Shown here one piece after another: positions 63,100 through 64,000 of a DNA stretch of 64,000 nt; the stretch's first letter is position 1; the number at the start of each line of letters is the position of its first letter. Under the pieces are notes generated by a model, which was given only the letters and a program-made list of their open reading frames with translations, searched no databases and was not told the origin of the DNA. Source of the DNA: Hyunsoonleella flava. GTDB lineage: Bacteria > Bacteroidota > Bacteroidia > Flavobacteriales > Flavobacteriaceae. The stretch is from positions 1-64,000 of the forward strand of contig NZ_SIRT01000005.1 in NCBI RefSeq assembly GCF_004310325.1, given 5' to 3'. The position numbers and the translations under genes are program-made.

Positions 63100-63490
63100 A
63101 ATTTTAATTTTTAAATTGTTGTTATTGTTAAATTCTTGTGTTTTATTTTGTTGGTACAAAGGTGCAACCACTTTAAAGGTTTTACCATGACTGCATTTCC
63201 TTATTGCATGTCAATTTTTCCCTTATATGTTTTGTGCTATCGATTTAGCTTCAACATGTGGGTTCTCGGCATCACAATAGTAATCGTGAATATGTTTTTG
63301 CTCACAATGCGTTTTAGGAGAAATAGTATTCAATACTTTATTTCTTTTCCCTCTGAAGATTTCAATTAAATTGAAAATAGATATGTGTTTTAAATTCATG
63401 ACTTTGTTGTTTTATAATTACAGTACAAAGATGAATTAAAAGGTGGTGCAATAAAATGCTAGTATTGCCTTAGAGCATGTCAATTTTTCC
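63100..63490. other. Intergenic region, mostly empty
   Basis: This 391-nt gap is AT-rich. It holds short A/T runs before the AhpD-like gene and an AraC-type control region is expected, but I see no clear operator or gene. CACCTTTG on the minus strand near 63157-63164 is a weak -7 match. Confidence 0.3.
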
Positions 63491-64000
63491 CTAAGAAGCG
63501 TTTTTAAGCTGTTTTTTAAACTCTGAAGGCGATAGTGATGTGTGTTTTTTGAATAATCTACTTAAATGAGAGGCGTCTTCAAAACCTACATCATAGGCAA
63601 TTTCCTTGGCCGTTTTATCGGTATAGATTAATAAACGTTTTGCTTCAAGAATAATGCGTTCGTGTATAATTTGTAGCGGACTTGTATTTAATTTAGCGAA
63701 ATTATTTGACAGTGTTTTTGGAGATTTAAATAATTTATCGGCATAAAATGATACGCTATGCTGCGTTTTAAAATGAGACTCTACCAGCATATTGAATTCA
63801 CGTAGCAAGTCAATCTTTGTGTTACTTGCTATTTCTACAAATCCTTCCTTTGCTTTTAGTAATCGCGTACTGATGATTATAAAACGTGCCATCAACATAC
63901 GCAGCATTTCTGCTTGTATGGTATCCTTGGTTTCCAGTTCATCCAAAAACACCTCGTGCAAAATATTTAGTTTTCTGCTTTCTTTGTCGTTTAATCCAAT
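63491..64000 (-). CDS. AraC-family regulator, cut by the window edge
   Basis: The C-terminal part of an AraC/XylS regulator. The HTH_18 domain covers about the last 100 residues (ADKLFKSPKTLSNNFAKLN and EIAYDVGFEDASHLSRLFKKHTSLSPSEFKKQL). The frame stays open to 64000, with 13 more codons before a possible TTG start at 63961, so the start lies outside the window. It probably controls the AhpD-like gene downstream. Confidence 0.88.
   Translation of the reverse strand: MGLNDKESRKLNILHEVFLDELETKDTIQAEMLRMLMARFIIISTRLLKAKEGFVEIASNTKIDLLREFNMLVESHFKTQHSVSFYADKLFKSPKTLSNNFAKLNTSPLQIIHERIILEAKRLLIYTDKTAKEIAYDVGFEDASHLSRLFKKHTSLSPSEFKKQLKNAS

Noticed and set aside
63136-63369. 77-codon plus-strand frame before the AraC gene
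   Set aside because: Low-complexity hydrophobic sequence with no family match or promoter.

Overview
The window is chromosomal DNA from a member of the Flavobacteriaceae (phylum Bacteroidota). It has low GC, promoters that fit the Bacteroidota consensus (TTTG, about 19-21 nt, then TAnnTTTG), gliding/type IX secretion proteins (SprE/PorW, PorT-like, PorV/PorQ-like), an ATP synthase operon with a long His-rich subunit a, and the dispersed intergenic repeat common in this family (core GGGATTG ... CCCGACCC ... GGGTAACGCCC), seen here in six clear copies.

Layout. 1-6.8 kb (minus strand): envelope and surface genes (EnvC-like amidase activator, DUF4292 lipoprotein, TPR protein, sugar nucleotidyltransferase, dUTPase, flippase). 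7.6-16.3 kb (minus): atpG-A-H-F-E-B, two small F0 assembly proteins, bactofilin and SprE/PorW. 16.6-33.3 kb (mostly plus): Sua5, surface proteins, rplM-rpsI, rpsB-tsf, pyrH-frr, a beta-barrel, an MMPL exporter, asnS, rpoN. 34.0-39.2 kb: a damage-response cassette in which a self-cleaving LexA-like repressor is divergent from dnaE (second copy type) and dinB, with one shared operator. 39.2-47.9 kb: small membrane proteins, an XRE/DUF2975 pair with two operators, a MocR regulator without its PLP lysine facing a TonB receptor, NfeD-flotillin, and TerB. 52.6-64 kb: kinase, CysQ-like phosphatase, ASPIC/UnbV protein, HDAC-like deacetylase, a frameshifted DUF695/RraB gene, ferritin, a cupredoxin-like protein, an AhpD-like protein and a partial AraC regulator.

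The exceptional region is 48.25-52.35 kb. A strong promoter drives a 28-codon leader peptide whose codons 2-17 encode sixteen different amino acids in a row. Its later codons overlap the 5' strand of an antiterminator, which competes with a 12-bp intrinsic terminator. Behind this lie a TPR protein with a Lys/Arg-rich tail, then a dense array of about 16 tRNA or tRNA-like units, then a slipin (SPFH) protein of the kind often found beside RNA-repair genes. Many array units are abnormal: U at position 37 in the Asp and Glu units, a Leu tRNA without its long variable arm, tandem T-arms, an extended acceptor helix, a tRNA interrupted by about 140 nt in the anticodon loop, and two units whose halves are in permuted order. 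I read this as a tRNA-shortage or tRNA-damage response system: the leader samples nearly every amino acid, and failure at any of these codons would open transcription into a bank of replacement or decoy tRNAs. The sequence features are seen directly. The function is inferred.
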